64,000 nucleotides of DNA from Sphingobacterium psychroaquaticum (lineage in GTDB: Bacteria; Bacteroidota; Bacteroidia; Sphingobacteriales; Sphingobacteriaceae): positions 186,001-250,000 of the forward strand of contig NZ_FXAU01000005.1 in NCBI RefSeq assembly GCF_900177625.1, written 5' to 3'. Below are positions 16,253 through 25,200 of the stretch, in pieces. Position numbers and translations under genes: made by a program. The notes below the pieces were generated by a model that saw only the letters and a program-made list of their open reading frames with translations, was not told the origin of the DNA and did not search any database. The first letter of the stretch is position 1. Every line of letters starts with the position of its first letter.

Positions 16253-17971
16253 ATGAATAAGACAATCATAATAAACATTAACAGTATCGTTTTCCATATA
16301 GAGGAAGATGCGTATGAGACATTGCGCGCCTATATGATCGATATTAAGAAGCATTTTGGAAATACGACTGAAAGCAAGGAAATCTTAGAAGATATTGAAA
16401 ACCGCATTGCTGAAATGTTCAATGAACGCATCCAGTCGGGACGTAAGGAAGTCATTAACTTAGAAGATGTACAACAAGTCATCTTACAAATGGGTCAGGT
16501 GAGCGATTTTGAGGATCGCGGAGAGGCGGCGGATGATTTTCAGTATGAGCGTTCAAGAGATGAAAACCCATCGGACCATTTTGGGAAAAAGCTGATGCGT
16601 GACCCGGATGATAAGATCATGGGCGGTGTATGTAGCGGTTTAGCACACTATTTCGGTATGGAGCCTCGTTGGGTACGTATTTTATTGGTGTTATTTGTGC
16701 TAATTGGGGGATCAGGTTTTCTGATATATGTTATTCTGTGGATCGTGATGCCAGAGGCTGAAACGAGAGCCGATAAGATGGCTATGCGCGGTAAGGAGCC
16801 TAATTTACAGAATTTCAAAGAGTCCTTTGATGAGGAAGTAAAAAGCTTCTCAGACAATTTTGCTGGAGCAGGAGAACAGATTAGTCGTGGTGCCCGTTCG
16901 GCCGGCAGTGCGATGGGAGGCTGTCTAGGTTTTATCGGTAAAATGATTGCTTGGTTGTTGCTGATAAACACAGCGCTAAGTGTGCTCGGCTTGTTTATAT
17001 TCTATGTATTCAATTTAATGAACTTGTTTGGCTTGGAGAACCCGATGTTCTTCCCTCCATTACGGGTATTGGCGGTCGACGATGCGCTTATTGCCATTAC
17101 ATTAGGTTTCTTAGCTATTGTTATTCCCTTATTTGCGTTTGCTTTGTTACTTATTCGTATTCTTTTCAAAACAGAGAAACTCAATAATTACCTTTCGCTT
17201 TCTTTATTTGCGGCATGGGTTGTATCCATTGTCGGTGTCATCTACTACTGTGTTTATGCTTCTCAGGATTTTAGAGAAAAAAGCACGATCAGCATTCAGA
17301 AAAGTATTTCGGAGCAGGATGTGTATCATTTTACAGAGAAAGATGTTCGTGTTTTGGATGCGAATGAGAAAGATTCGATCCGATCAAAATTTAATATACA
17401 AATGGACGGGGAGGACTTACGAAACTTCTTGAATGGCAATATCGATATTTCGTTTGAGAGCATAGATTCGTTAAGCAAGCCTTATATTCAATATAACTAT
17501 TCGGCCAAAGGAAAGTCCTACCAGTTGGCCTCGGAAAGAGCTCGTAACATTGTGTATGAGGCTATTCAGGAAAAAGGAACGGTTCTATTTCCGAGTCACT
17601 TTTTGCTGAAGAAAAATGCGCTAGATCGTGATCAATATGTTCGTGTGGTCGTCTTTCTACCGGTAGGAGCAAAAGTTGCGATACACAAAGAGATGGAGTG
17701 GAAGTTAAGAGGAATATCGTATGGAGATTGCCTGATTAATTACGCCGATCCGGATCACCAAAAATTAACAGACTGGAAGATGACGAAGGCGGGTCTGGTA
17801 TGCCTGGAGCTTCCTAAGGAGGAAGATGACAAACGTGAAGAAGTCGAAGAGGAAGCAAAAGAATCTGCTGAGGTTATCACGAAGAAAGATTCGGTCATTA
17901 AAATTGATGGTGGAAATGTAACCATCGAGGTAAAGGACAACAATGTAAAAATCAATAAGAAATCAACATAG
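16253..17971 (+). CDS. PspC domain-containing membrane protein
   Basis: 572-residue protein. Residues 1-90 are a conserved N-terminal domain of Bacteroidota PspC proteins (INSIVFHIEEDAYETLRAY, ENRIAEMF). About 108-168 is the PspC domain (KLMRDPDDKIMGGVCSGLA, then YFGMEPRWVRILLVLFVLIG). Further membrane helices lie at about 225-250, 280-305 and 315-335. The last 230 residues form a soluble, probably periplasmic part with a charged Glu/Lys-rich stretch near 525-545 (EEDDKREEVEEEAKES). PspC proteins sense or buffer membrane stress. Expressed with the PadR gene and closed by a terminator at 17997-18028. Confidence 0.85.
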   Translation: MNKTIIININSIVFHIEEDAYETLRAYMIDIKKHFGNTTESKEILEDIENRIAEMFNERIQSGRKEVINLEDVQQVILQMGQVSDFEDRGEAADDFQYERSRDENPSDHFGKKLMRDPDDKIMGGVCSGLAHYFGMEPRWVRILLVLFVLIGGSGFLIYVILWIVMPEAETRADKMAMRGKEPNLQNFKESFDEEVKSFSDNFAGAGEQISRGARSAGSAMGGCLGFIGKMIAWLLLINTALSVLGLFIFYVFNLMNLFGLENPMFFPPLRVLAVDDALIAITLGFLAIVIPLFAFALLLIRILFKTEKLNNYLSLSLFAAWVVSIVGVIYYCVYASQDFREKSTISIQKSISEQDVYHFTEKDVRVLDANEKDSIRSKFNIQMDGEDLRNFLNGNIDISFESIDSLSKPYIQYNYSAKGKSYQLASERARNIVYEAIQEKGTVLFPSHFLLKKNALDRDQYVRVVVFLPVGAKVAIHKEMEWKLRGISYGDCLINYADPDHQKLTDWKMTKAGLVCLELPKEEDDKREEVEEEAKESAEVITKKDSVIKIDGGNVTIEVKDNNVKINKKST

Positions 17972-17996
17972 TCTGTCGTGTACAGTTATAGTAAAT

Positions 17997-18028
17997 AAAA
18001 AAATGGAGCATAATGCTCCATTTTTTTA
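17997..18028 (+). terminator. Rho-independent terminator after pspC
   Basis: The inverted repeat AAAAAATGGAGCAT / ATGCTCCATTTTTT is followed by T-rich sequence. Confidence 0.8.
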
Positions 18029-18098
18029 TTTATATAGACGCAACCATTCGTACGAATCTCTCGTCCCTAGTATAGCTATCGGTAAAATGCGTGAAAAT

Positions 18099-18130
18099 GG
18101 TTTCACCGACTATATTTCGGGTTTCACCGA
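18099..18130. promoter_or_regulatory. Two direct repeats GGTTTCACCGA, 21-base period, upstream of the barrel gene
   Basis: GGTTTCACCGA occurs at 18099-18109 and again at 18120-18130, exactly two helical turns apart. The pair lies about 50 bases upstream of the candidate -7 box at 18182. This layout is what LytTR-type response regulators recognise (two direct half-sites about 21 bases apart). The first copy also forms GTGAAA-ATGG-TTTCAC. The regulator is inferred, not seen in this window. Confidence 0.45.
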
Positions 18131-18181
18131 AAAAACAGAAATACTGGTCTAAAGATCGTTTTACGAGACCTTATACACCTG

Positions 18182-18189
18182 TATTTTTG
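18182..18189 (+). promoter_or_regulatory. TAnnTTTG promoter element of the outer-membrane barrel gene
   Basis: TATTTTTG, leaving a leader of about 75 bases that is rich in AAC/AAA and contains loose repeats of AACAA(G/C)AAACTA. Confidence 0.5.
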
Positions 18190-18268
18190 TATTGTTCCTT
18201 CTAGGAATAACTTACAATAAACAAAACAACTAAACAAGAAACTACTAAACAAAGCTTAACAAGAAACT

Positions 18269-20686
18269 ATGAACAAAGTCTACATTTATATCGTATTGAC
18301 CCTGAGTACACTTATCCAGTCGTTGGCCGCTTTCGCCCAACAGGCAGAAGTAAAAGGGAAGGTACTCGCGGAGGATACGAAACCGCAAGCAAGCGTTTCT
18401 GTGTATTTGATGACACCCAAAACAAATGCAATAATTAAAACATCGGTTACCGATGATAAAGGTCAATATATTTTCACAAATGTTCCGAATGGAGAGTTTG
18501 TTGTACAAGCATCCTCGGTCGGTTTTGAGGCGGCTCGCTCAAACAATTTACAACTTAATAATGCTCCCGTATTGGTGAGTGACCTGGTGCTCAAGGTGTC
18601 CTCCAACACGATTGGCGCCGTTACTGTGGAAGGAAAAGTTCCTCTTGTACAGCAACGGGATGGTAAATTGGTTCTGAATGTTGAAAATTCAACGTTAGCT
18701 GCCGGAAATACAGCGTTAGATATTATTCAGCGTGCACCCGGTGTAAGTGTCGATAAAGATAACAATCTACAGTTGATGGGGCAGGCGGGAGTAAATGTAA
18801 CGATCGATGGACGCCAGACTTATATGAGTAGTGAACAGCTTGCTACGTACTTGAAATCGATGGATGGCGGACAGATTAAAAGTGTAGAAGTAAGTACCAC
18901 TCGGAGTGCTAAAGAGGATGCTGAAGGTGCGGTGGGAACAATTAATATTGTCCTTAAAAAGAATCGTCTGGAGGGATTTAACGGAACATTTTTGGCAAGT
19001 GGCGGGTACGGGAAATATGAACGAGCAAACAGCTCTCTCAGCCTAAATTACAAAAAGAATAATACGACATTGTTTGGCTCATATGGATTTACACATAATA
19101 AGCGAGGCATCGATTTAATGGTGGACAGGGCAATGGTGGATGCAGGTAAGCAGCGTGTTTTTCATCAAGAAGCAAACTTGATTGAAAAAACGAATTCACA
19201 TAACTATAAGTTTGGAATTGAGCAACGGACGTCTCCACGCAACACCATGTTATTACAGTTTTCAGGAGATAACTATGCGGAAAACCCCGAAAATAACAGT
19301 GTGACAAATATGGGTTCTAGCCTAACGTCAATTGATTCGATCTTATATTCGGAATCCAGAAGTAAGACGCCTGTCAATCGTTATTCTGCAAATTTTAACA
19401 ACGAGTTTAAAGTGGATACGATAGGCGGAAAGCTGGTGTTGGATCTTGACTGGAGTATGTTCCGTAATGATGCGCGGGTAGACTATACATACAATACCTA
19501 TTTCCCCGACGGAAGTCTTGTTCGTCCAACGGAGCTGGAACGTAGTTATATGCCGGTAGACATCGATATTTATGTTGCTAAGTTAGACTTTCTGAAAACT
19601 ATCGGTAAAGGAAAGTTGGAACTTGGAGCGAAGTATAGTAATGTAAAATCGGACAACAATTTAGGTTTTGAGCATTTTGTGAATGGACAATGGCAGGAGT
19701 TTGAGGGCCGTCCGAACCATTTCATCTATACGGAGCAAATCGCGGCGGCATACGCTGATTATAGCCGCGTGTATGGAAAGATGAGCATTAAGGCTGGATT
19801 ACGTGGAGAGTATACATTTTCTGATGGAAATTCAATAACGATGAACAATCATGTGAAACGGGATTATTTAGATCTTTTTCCATCTGCAAATATTGGCTAT
19901 ACGGTTAATGAGAACAATATTCTTTCATTGGGATATGCACGGAAGGTGGCGCGTCCAAATTACCGGAACTTAAATCCTTTTGAATACTATATAGATAAGT
20001 TTACTTCACAACGAGGAAATCCGTATCTTAAACCCCAATATACAGATGGCTTTACATTGAACTACACGGTGAGGAAAATGTATAACATCACGCTTGGTGC
20101 TGATATTACTAACGACGCGATGGTTGAAAGTATGGGACAGAACACAGAAACAGGGCAGGCTTGGATCACAAAAGATAACTTAGGGAAATCGTGGACCAGC
20201 TACCTGAATGTTAATGTACCAGTACGCATCGGCAAAATTTGGACCATGAATAATAACCTAACAGGAATATATATGCACTTTAAAGGACCAATTGTAGGGT
20301 CGTATGTGGATGACGGTTCATTCTTCTTCCAAGGTAGAAGTATGAATAACTTTAGAATGTCAAAAGCGTTATCGGCGGAGCTTTCGGTGAACTACAACAG
20401 TGCCTTTTTGTATAATGTATACCAGATTGGGGCGCGTTGGGGAACGGATGTGGGAATAAATTATAACTTTAAAGACCAGCGAAGTTCATTGAAGCTAGCA
20501 GGTACTGATATTTTTAAAACGCAGAAAAATAATATTACAACGAATTTTGCGGAGTTCGATTCGAAGATTCGCCAATACAATGACAACCGTACAGTGCGCT
20601 TAACATACACCTATAAGTTTGGAAATCTTAAGCAACAGCTGAAAAGAAATAATACAGACTCGGATGAGAAAAACCGGGCGCAATAA
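18269..20686 (+). CDS. Outer-membrane beta-barrel family protein (TonB-receptor-like)
   Basis: 805-residue outer-membrane protein with a signal peptide ending AAFAQQ. A carboxypeptidase-regulatory domain (VKGKVLAEDTKPQASVSVYL) covers about 27-105. A plug-like domain covers about 115-235 (ALDIIQRAPGVSVDKDNN, VNVTIDGRQTYMSS, AEGAVGTINIVLKK). A long barrel follows, with the family motif SLGYARKVARPNYRNLNPF near 550 and YLKPQYTDGFTLNY after it, both usual in the outer-membrane beta-barrel type 3 family. The ligand is unknown and these proteins often lack a proven TonB box. A pair of 21-base-spaced direct repeats upstream suggests two-component control. Confidence 0.82.
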   Translation: MNKVYIYIVLTLSTLIQSLAAFAQQAEVKGKVLAEDTKPQASVSVYLMTPKTNAIIKTSVTDDKGQYIFTNVPNGEFVVQASSVGFEAARSNNLQLNNAPVLVSDLVLKVSSNTIGAVTVEGKVPLVQQRDGKLVLNVENSTLAAGNTALDIIQRAPGVSVDKDNNLQLMGQAGVNVTIDGRQTYMSSEQLATYLKSMDGGQIKSVEVSTTRSAKEDAEGAVGTINIVLKKNRLEGFNGTFLASGGYGKYERANSSLSLNYKKNNTTLFGSYGFTHNKRGIDLMVDRAMVDAGKQRVFHQEANLIEKTNSHNYKFGIEQRTSPRNTMLLQFSGDNYAENPENNSVTNMGSSLTSIDSILYSESRSKTPVNRYSANFNNEFKVDTIGGKLVLDLDWSMFRNDARVDYTYNTYFPDGSLVRPTELERSYMPVDIDIYVAKLDFLKTIGKGKLELGAKYSNVKSDNNLGFEHFVNGQWQEFEGRPNHFIYTEQIAAAYADYSRVYGKMSIKAGLRGEYTFSDGNSITMNNHVKRDYLDLFPSANIGYTVNENNILSLGYARKVARPNYRNLNPFEYYIDKFTSQRGNPYLKPQYTDGFTLNYTVRKMYNITLGADITNDAMVESMGQNTETGQAWITKDNLGKSWTSYLNVNVPVRIGKIWTMNNNLTGIYMHFKGPIVGSYVDDGSFFFQGRSMNNFRMSKALSAELSVNYNSAFLYNVYQIGARWGTDVGINYNFKDQRSSLKLAGTDIFKTQKNNITTNFAEFDSKIRQYNDNRTVRLTYTYKFGNLKQQLKRNNTDSDEKNRAQ

Positions 20687-20752
20687 AAATCTTTGTTTCA
20701 ATGTTTAGTTTATAGTGGAAAGCCGTAGGCAGCCATGCCTGCGGTCTTTCTC

Positions 20753-20792
20753 TAAAGGAGTACTACGTTGCTAGACGTACGTACTCCTTTTT
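20753..20792. terminator. Strong hairpin terminator between convergent genes
   Basis: AAAGGAGTACTACGT pairs with ACGTACGTACTCCTTT, allowing one bulge, and is followed by a T-run. A weaker hairpin (CCGTAGGCA / TGCCTGCGG) lies just before it at about 20723-20744. Serves the barrel gene (+) and probably uxaC (-). Confidence 0.75.
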
Positions 20793-20798
20793 TATATA

Positions 20799-22205
20799 TT
20801 ACCTTTTGAAATTGAAATAATTCTTTGCGTTGGAGTAGCAAATATCCTGTATTATTTTTCCGATCCATTCCAGGTCATGAGGAAGTTCTCCATTGACGAT
20901 ATCTTCCGCAAAGAGATTACACAGCAAACGCCGGAAATATTCGTGTCTAGGGAAAGAAAGGAAGCTTCGGGAGTCTGTTAACATACCGACCAGGCGACTG
21001 AGGAGCCCCATGTTGGAAAGCGTGTTAATTTGTTTCGTCATCCCATCTTTTTGATCCAGAAACCACCACGCGGATCCAAACTGAACCTTGCCGGCGACGG
21101 AGCCGTCATTGAAGTTTCCAATCATAGCTGCAATTAGCTCATTATCCGCTGGGTTGAGGTTGTATATAATGGTTTTTGCGAGTTTGTTTGTGCTATCCAG
21201 TTTGTTCAAGAATTTTGACAGCGCTTGAGCTTGGGTAAAATCACCGATAGAGTCCCATCCCGTGTCGGGTCCTAAGAGCGATAACATACGCGTATTGTTA
21301 TTGCGTAAGGCACCGAGGTGATACTGTTGTACCCAACCTTTTTCATGATCCCATTCTGCAAAGTATATCAACAAAGCGGATTTGAATTTGAGGCGTTCCG
21401 ATAGCGCCAGAGGTTGGTTGTTTCTTATTTTGCCAAATATAGCCGTAATTTCTGCCTCGGTGTAGTCTTCCGCATAGATATGTTCTAAGCCATGGTCCGA
21501 AACCGAACAGCCATGCGCCGCAAAGTAATCATGTCTCGATTTTAAAGCTGATAGGAAATCGTTTAAGGTCGTGATCGATTGATTGGTAATTTGCTCTAAT
21601 TTATTGATGTAGGCATTAAAAGTCTCTAAATTATCACAAGCCATAGCCTTGTCCGGGCGGAAAGCAGGGAGCATGATAAAGGTATCATTTTCTTTTGCAA
21701 ATGCTTGATGATGTTCTAGGCTGTCCAAGGGGTCATCTGTTGTGCAGATAGCTTCGACATTCATTTTTCGAAGCAAACTGCGGACACTATAATCTTGCGT
21801 TTGCAGCAGCTCTGAACATTGATTATAGATCTTTTCAGCAGACTTAGGTGTCAGTAGCTCATGTATGTTAAAATAGCGCTGGAGCTCCAAGTGTGTCCAA
21901 TGATAAAGCGGATTACGCATGGTATAGGGAACCGTTTCTGCCCATTTTTGAAATTTCTCTAAGTCACTCGCATGCCCCGTGACGTAGCGCTCATCCACCC
22001 CATTGGTGCGCATCGCTCTCCACTTATAGTGATCACCGTATAGCCAAATTTGTGTGAGGTTTTCGAAGTTTATATCGTGTGCAACCTGCTCCGGAATTAA
22101 ATGGTTGTGATAATCAATGATCGGTTGCTCTTTTGCATAATTATGGTATAGCTCCTGTGCAGGTTTACTATGTAACAAAAAATTCTCGTCTAAAAATGGT
22201 TTCAT
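20799..22205 (-). CDS. uxaC: Glucuronate (uronate) isomerase
   Basis: 468-residue TIM-barrel isomerase that interconverts D-glucuronate with D-fructuronate and D-galacturonate with D-tagaturonate, in the cytoplasm. The metal-binding DYHNHLIPEQVAHD lies near residue 31, followed by IWLYGDHYKWRAMR. Further markers are CTTDDPLDSLEHH near 155 and SDSRSFLSFPRHEYFRR near 410 as TDSRSFLSFPRHEYFRR. Length is normal for the family. It stands alone but shares a LacI-like upstream sequence with kduI, placing both in one uronate regulon by inference. Confidence 0.94.
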   Translation of the reverse strand: MKPFLDENFLLHSKPAQELYHNYAKEQPIIDYHNHLIPEQVAHDINFENLTQIWLYGDHYKWRAMRTNGVDERYVTGHASDLEKFQKWAETVPYTMRNPLYHWTHLELQRYFNIHELLTPKSAEKIYNQCSELLQTQDYSVRSLLRKMNVEAICTTDDPLDSLEHHQAFAKENDTFIMLPAFRPDKAMACDNLETFNAYINKLEQITNQSITTLNDFLSALKSRHDYFAAHGCSVSDHGLEHIYAEDYTEAEITAIFGKIRNNQPLALSERLKFKSALLIYFAEWDHEKGWVQQYHLGALRNNNTRMLSLLGPDTGWDSIGDFTQAQALSKFLNKLDSTNKLAKTIIYNLNPADNELIAAMIGNFNDGSVAGKVQFGSAWWFLDQKDGMTKQINTLSNMGLLSRLVGMLTDSRSFLSFPRHEYFRRLLCNLFAEDIVNGELPHDLEWIGKIIQDICYSNAKNYFNFKR

Positions 22206-22299
22206 TTATTTCTTTAAAGGGGTTTAAATTTAAAGTAGCGAATGCGGTCTTCTATGTTACAATGGTACTACGATTTTGTCACATATGGAACCTTAAAAT

Positions 22300-22315
22300 A
22301 CGCAAACGTTATCGT
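22300..22315. promoter_or_regulatory. LacI/PurR-like operator upstream of uxaC
   Basis: ACGCAAACGTTATCGT differs by one base from the classical PurR-type operator ACGCAAACGTTTTCGT and contains the inverted repeat AAACG-TTAT-CGTTT. It lies about 95 bases upstream of uxaC and 130 bases upstream of the divergent SMP-30-like gene. The core AAACGTTATC recurs upstream of kduI (3846-3855). Confidence 0.55.
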
Positions 22316-22444
22316 TTCGTGAAAGCTTCTATATCATAAGTTACCTAATTAATCGTTTTCGAACGAGAATCTGTCTTCGGATTAAAATTGCATTTCAAGG
22401 CAATATTATTTAAGTTTATCCATACGAAGTAAAAATAGTAAGGT

Positions 22445-23263
22445 ATGAAAAAAATATTCATGTTACTTGCCATGTGCAGCCTGGTTGGCAGCAGCTTTGG
22501 GCAGAAGAAGCTTGTTGAGCTGTGGGAGACAAAAGATTTGCCGACTCCGGAGTCTGTTTTGTTCTCTGCAAAGAACAAGGTGCTGTATGTGTCGCTTATT
22601 GATGGAGGCGGAGCGGATAAAGATGGCCAAGGTGGTATCGCGATCCTTAACATGGATGGCTCTGTAAAAAATAAGAATTGGATTACAGGGATGGATGCAC
22701 CAAAGGGATTGGCTATTCATAAGGACTTGCTTTATGTCGCGGATATCAATTCCGTTTCTATTATCGATATTATTACCGGTAATGAAGTCGATCGTGTTGC
22801 AGTACCTGGGTCGGTATTCTTGAATGATGTTGCGGTAGATGACAATGGTGTTGTTTATGTATCGGATACACGAGAGAGTAAGATATACGAATTAAGGGAT
22901 CATAAACCTACTGTTTTTATGGAAAACACGACAAGTGTCAACGGCTTGAAGTTTATAAACGGATATCTATATGCTTTGGTCGGACCGGAGTTATGGAAAA
23001 TAGATCGGAATAAGAAGTCTACAGTAGTTGCAAAAGGATTTGAGCTTGATGGCGATGGTGTAGAGCCTGTTGGTAATGGTGATTTTTTAGTTACCTGTTG
23101 GGGCGGACTCGTATACTATGTGAAAGCAAATGGAGAGATCCAACAGCTGTTGGATGTGCGTGGGACGATGAATACCGCTGACTTAGGGTTTCATCCCGAA
23201 ACGAATACCGTTTATATCCCAACGTTTAATAATGATAGCGTAAAGGCATATAAGCTTCAGTAA
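22445..23263 (+). CDS. Secreted SMP-30/gluconolactonase-like beta-propeller protein
   Basis: 272-residue exported protein (signal peptide MKKIFMLLAMCSLVGSSFG). The body is a six-bladed-propeller-like repeat of DG/N-rich strands: PESVLFSAKNKVLYVSLI, PKGLAIHKDLLYVAD, LNDVAVDDNGVVYVSDT and VNGLKFINGYLYAL. The family includes lactonases and metal-binding regucalcin; catalytic residues were not verified. It is divergent from uxaC with a LacI-like site between them, so a link to sugar-acid (aldonolactone) metabolism is possible. It ends at a very strong hairpin (23306-23344). Confidence 0.7.
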   Translation: MKKIFMLLAMCSLVGSSFGQKKLVELWETKDLPTPESVLFSAKNKVLYVSLIDGGGADKDGQGGIAILNMDGSVKNKNWITGMDAPKGLAIHKDLLYVADINSVSIIDIITGNEVDRVAVPGSVFLNDVAVDDNGVVYVSDTRESKIYELRDHKPTVFMENTTSVNGLKFINGYLYALVGPELWKIDRNKKSTVVAKGFELDGDGVEPVGNGDFLVTCWGGLVYYVKANGEIQQLLDVRGTMNTADLGFHPETNTVYIPTFNNDSVKAYKLQ

Positions 23264-23305
23264 GCTGGTGAGGCGGTTCGTCGCTGTAGCACGAAAATAT
23301 AAGAG

Positions 23306-23344
23306 ATAAGCATTGTTTATATAAAATAAACAATGCTTATTTTT
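23306..23344 (+). terminator. Perfect 15-bp hairpin terminator overlapping the murF promoter
   Basis: Arms ATAAGCATTGTTTAT (23306-23320) and ATAAACAATGCTTAT (23326-23340) pair perfectly across a 5-base loop and run into TTTT. The murF -7 box begins inside the 3' arm. Confidence 0.85.
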
Positions 23345-23345
23345 G
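23338..23345 (+). promoter_or_regulatory. TAnnTTTG promoter element of murF
   Basis: TATTTTTG, 15 bases before the ATG at 23361. An in-frame TTG at 23343 falls in the box and is rejected as a start. Confidence 0.6.
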
Positions 23346-23360
23346 TTTAAAATAATCAAC

Positions 23361-24668
23361 ATGGACATTCACGCGCTTTACAAGTTGTATCAGGAAAATC
23401 CTGTTATCTCGACTGACACCCGTACGATCCCGGAAGGCTCTATCTTTTTTGCGCTTCGCGGAGAAAAATTTAATGCCAACACTTTTGCCGCACAGGCATT
23501 AGCAACGGGAGCAAGTTATGTCGTCGTTGATGAAGCGAATTATGTTGTGGATGATCGTTGCATTTTAGTAGATGATGTGTTGTCGACGTTGCAGCAGCTT
23601 GCGAACTTTCATCGGCAGCAGCTGACGATTCCAGTGATTGGTGTAACGGGAACAAACGGTAAAACCACAACAAAGGAGTTGTTGTATGCTGTCCTATCGC
23701 AAAAATTTAAGACCTATGCGACAAAGGGCAATCTCAACAACCATATTGGTGTTCCTTTGACGCTTTTGGCGATTCAGGACGATGTGGAGGTTGCTATTAT
23801 AGAAATGGGGGCTAATCATCTTGGTGAGATTGGCTTTCTATGTAGTATTGCCGAACCGACCTGCGGTTTGATTACCAATGTTGGCAAAGCACATCTCGAG
23901 GGGTTTGGTTCATTTGAAGGAGTGAAAAAGACCAAAGGCGAATTGTACGATTTCTTGAAAAGGACAGATGGCCTTTTATTCTTGCAAGGGGATAATGAGC
24001 ACCTGACAGAAATGGAGAAACAGCGCGGCATAAACCACGTCGTACGCTATGGTTTTTCTTCTGCCAATGATATTATTGGGAAACTTGAAACGGCTAATCC
24101 ACTGCTGACAATTTCCTGGAGAACACATAAAGAAGGCGAAGCTGCTCTGTCCATTGTAAAGACAAACCTTACGGGGTCTTACAATACAGAGAATATATTA
24201 GCAGCTGTTGCGGTAGGGTTGCATTTTGGTTTAACAAAAGAAGAGGTAAATGTGGGGCTGGAATCGTATACCCCAACCAATAATAGGTCGCAAATTACTA
24301 AAACGGCAAACAATGTGGTGATTGCGGATTATTACAATGCCAATGCGAGCAGTATGGCTGCGGCTTTAGATAATATTGCGGTAATCGAGGCATCCAAAAA
24401 AGCGATTATTCTTGGCGATATGTTTGAGATGGGGGAAGAGTCCTTTGTCGAACACCAGAAGGTAATTGCCAAAGCACAGTCTATTGGGGTAGATCGGTTG
24501 ATTTTTGTGGGCAAGGCCTTTTATGAGCAACGAGAGGTTGCCGATGAATTTTACCAAACAACAGAAGAGGCAATAGAGGCTATATTAAGGAATCCTGTCT
24601 CGGGGTGTACCATTTTGCTCAAAGCATCTCGTGGAATGGCTTTTGAAAAGCTAATGGAAGTATTATAA
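23361..24668 (+). CDS. murF: UDP-N-acetylmuramoyl-tripeptide--D-alanyl-D-alanine ligase
   Basis: 435-residue Mur ligase that adds D-Ala-D-Ala to UDP-MurNAc-tripeptide in the cytoplasm, the last cytoplasmic step of peptidoglycan stem-peptide synthesis. The N-terminal domain has the uridine-binding ISTDTRTIPEGSIFFAL. The ATP-binding loop is GVTGTNGKTTTKELL near residue 98. IIEMGANHLGEI follows, with DYYNANASSMAAAL near 322 in place of the usual DAYNANPxSM, and ILGDMFEMGEES near 350. Transcribed from its own promoter and ended by a bidirectional terminator. It is outside the usual dcw cluster, as is common for Bacteroidota. Confidence 0.95.
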   Translation: MDIHALYKLYQENPVISTDTRTIPEGSIFFALRGEKFNANTFAAQALATGASYVVVDEANYVVDDRCILVDDVLSTLQQLANFHRQQLTIPVIGVTGTNGKTTTKELLYAVLSQKFKTYATKGNLNNHIGVPLTLLAIQDDVEVAIIEMGANHLGEIGFLCSIAEPTCGLITNVGKAHLEGFGSFEGVKKTKGELYDFLKRTDGLLFLQGDNEHLTEMEKQRGINHVVRYGFSSANDIIGKLETANPLLTISWRTHKEGEAALSIVKTNLTGSYNTENILAAVAVGLHFGLTKEEVNVGLESYTPTNNRSQITKTANNVVIADYYNANASSMAAALDNIAVIEASKKAIILGDMFEMGEESFVEHQKVIAKAQSIGVDRLIFVGKAFYEQREVADEFYQTTEEAIEAILRNPVSGCTILLKASRGMAFEKLMEVL

Positions 24669-24700
24669 CAGAAGAGCCGGTTTTAAACCGGCTCTTCTGT
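24668..24700. terminator. Bidirectional terminator between murF and the Rrf2 gene
   Basis: The 16-base arms ACAGAAGAGCCGGTTT / AAACCGGCTCTTCTGT are perfectly complementary around a single central T, so the hairpin loop must open a few A-T pairs. It separates two convergent genes. Confidence 0.8.
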
Positions 24701-24703
24701 TAT

Positions 24704-25138
24704 TTAGTCTAATGAAAGTTCTTTTTCTTTATTGATAAGGTTCGCGACACTTGTATCGTTAAGAATTTGCAGCATGGCATTTCGAACCTCGATAAAGGTA
24801 TCGCGGATTCCGCAAGCATGCTCTTCTGTACACTCTTCGCACGAACGATAAAAGTTTAAGCTTACACAAGGTAGAAGAGCAATGGGGCCATCTATTAAAC
24901 GCATTACTTGCGAGAGATAGATATCCTCCGGTGCTTTATTGAGGCTATAGCCACCACCAGCACCTTTCTTAGAATACAACATCCCTGCATTTCGCATTTC
25001 TAAGAGAATCTGCTCTAGGAATTTTTTTGGAATACGTTCCTCTTCTGCAATCTTGACAATTTGCATGGGTTCTTTTCCATAATTACGTCCCAGCACCATC
25101 AACGCTTTAATTGCGTACTTCGTTTTCTTAGAAAGCAT
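24704..25138 (-). CDS. Rrf2 family transcriptional regulator with four-Cys segment
   Basis: 144-residue winged-helix regulator: MLSKKTKYAIKALMVLG, then the recognition part IPKKFLEQILLEMRNAGML and KKGAGGGYSLNKAPEDI, all standard for Rrf2. Between about 92 and 110 it has Cys residues in LPCVSLNFYRSCEEC and HACGIRD, in the position where IscR/NsrR bind Fe-S clusters, so it may sense iron-sulphur status, NO or redox. Spacing differs from classical IscR. The minus-strand box TATCTTTG (25170-25177) lies about 31 bases upstream. Its targets are not evident; no isc or suf genes adjoin. Confidence 0.88.
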   Translation of the reverse strand: MLSKKTKYAIKALMVLGRNYGKEPMQIVKIAEEERIPKKFLEQILLEMRNAGMLYSKKGAGGGYSLNKAPEDIYLSQVMRLIDGPIALLPCVSLNFYRSCEECTEEHACGIRDTFIEVRNAMLQILNDTSVANLINKEKELSLD

Positions 25139-25200
25139 AAATTACCTTTAACTGTATATTCACCAACGACAAAGATACGGAATTTCCTTAGCTATTAAAA

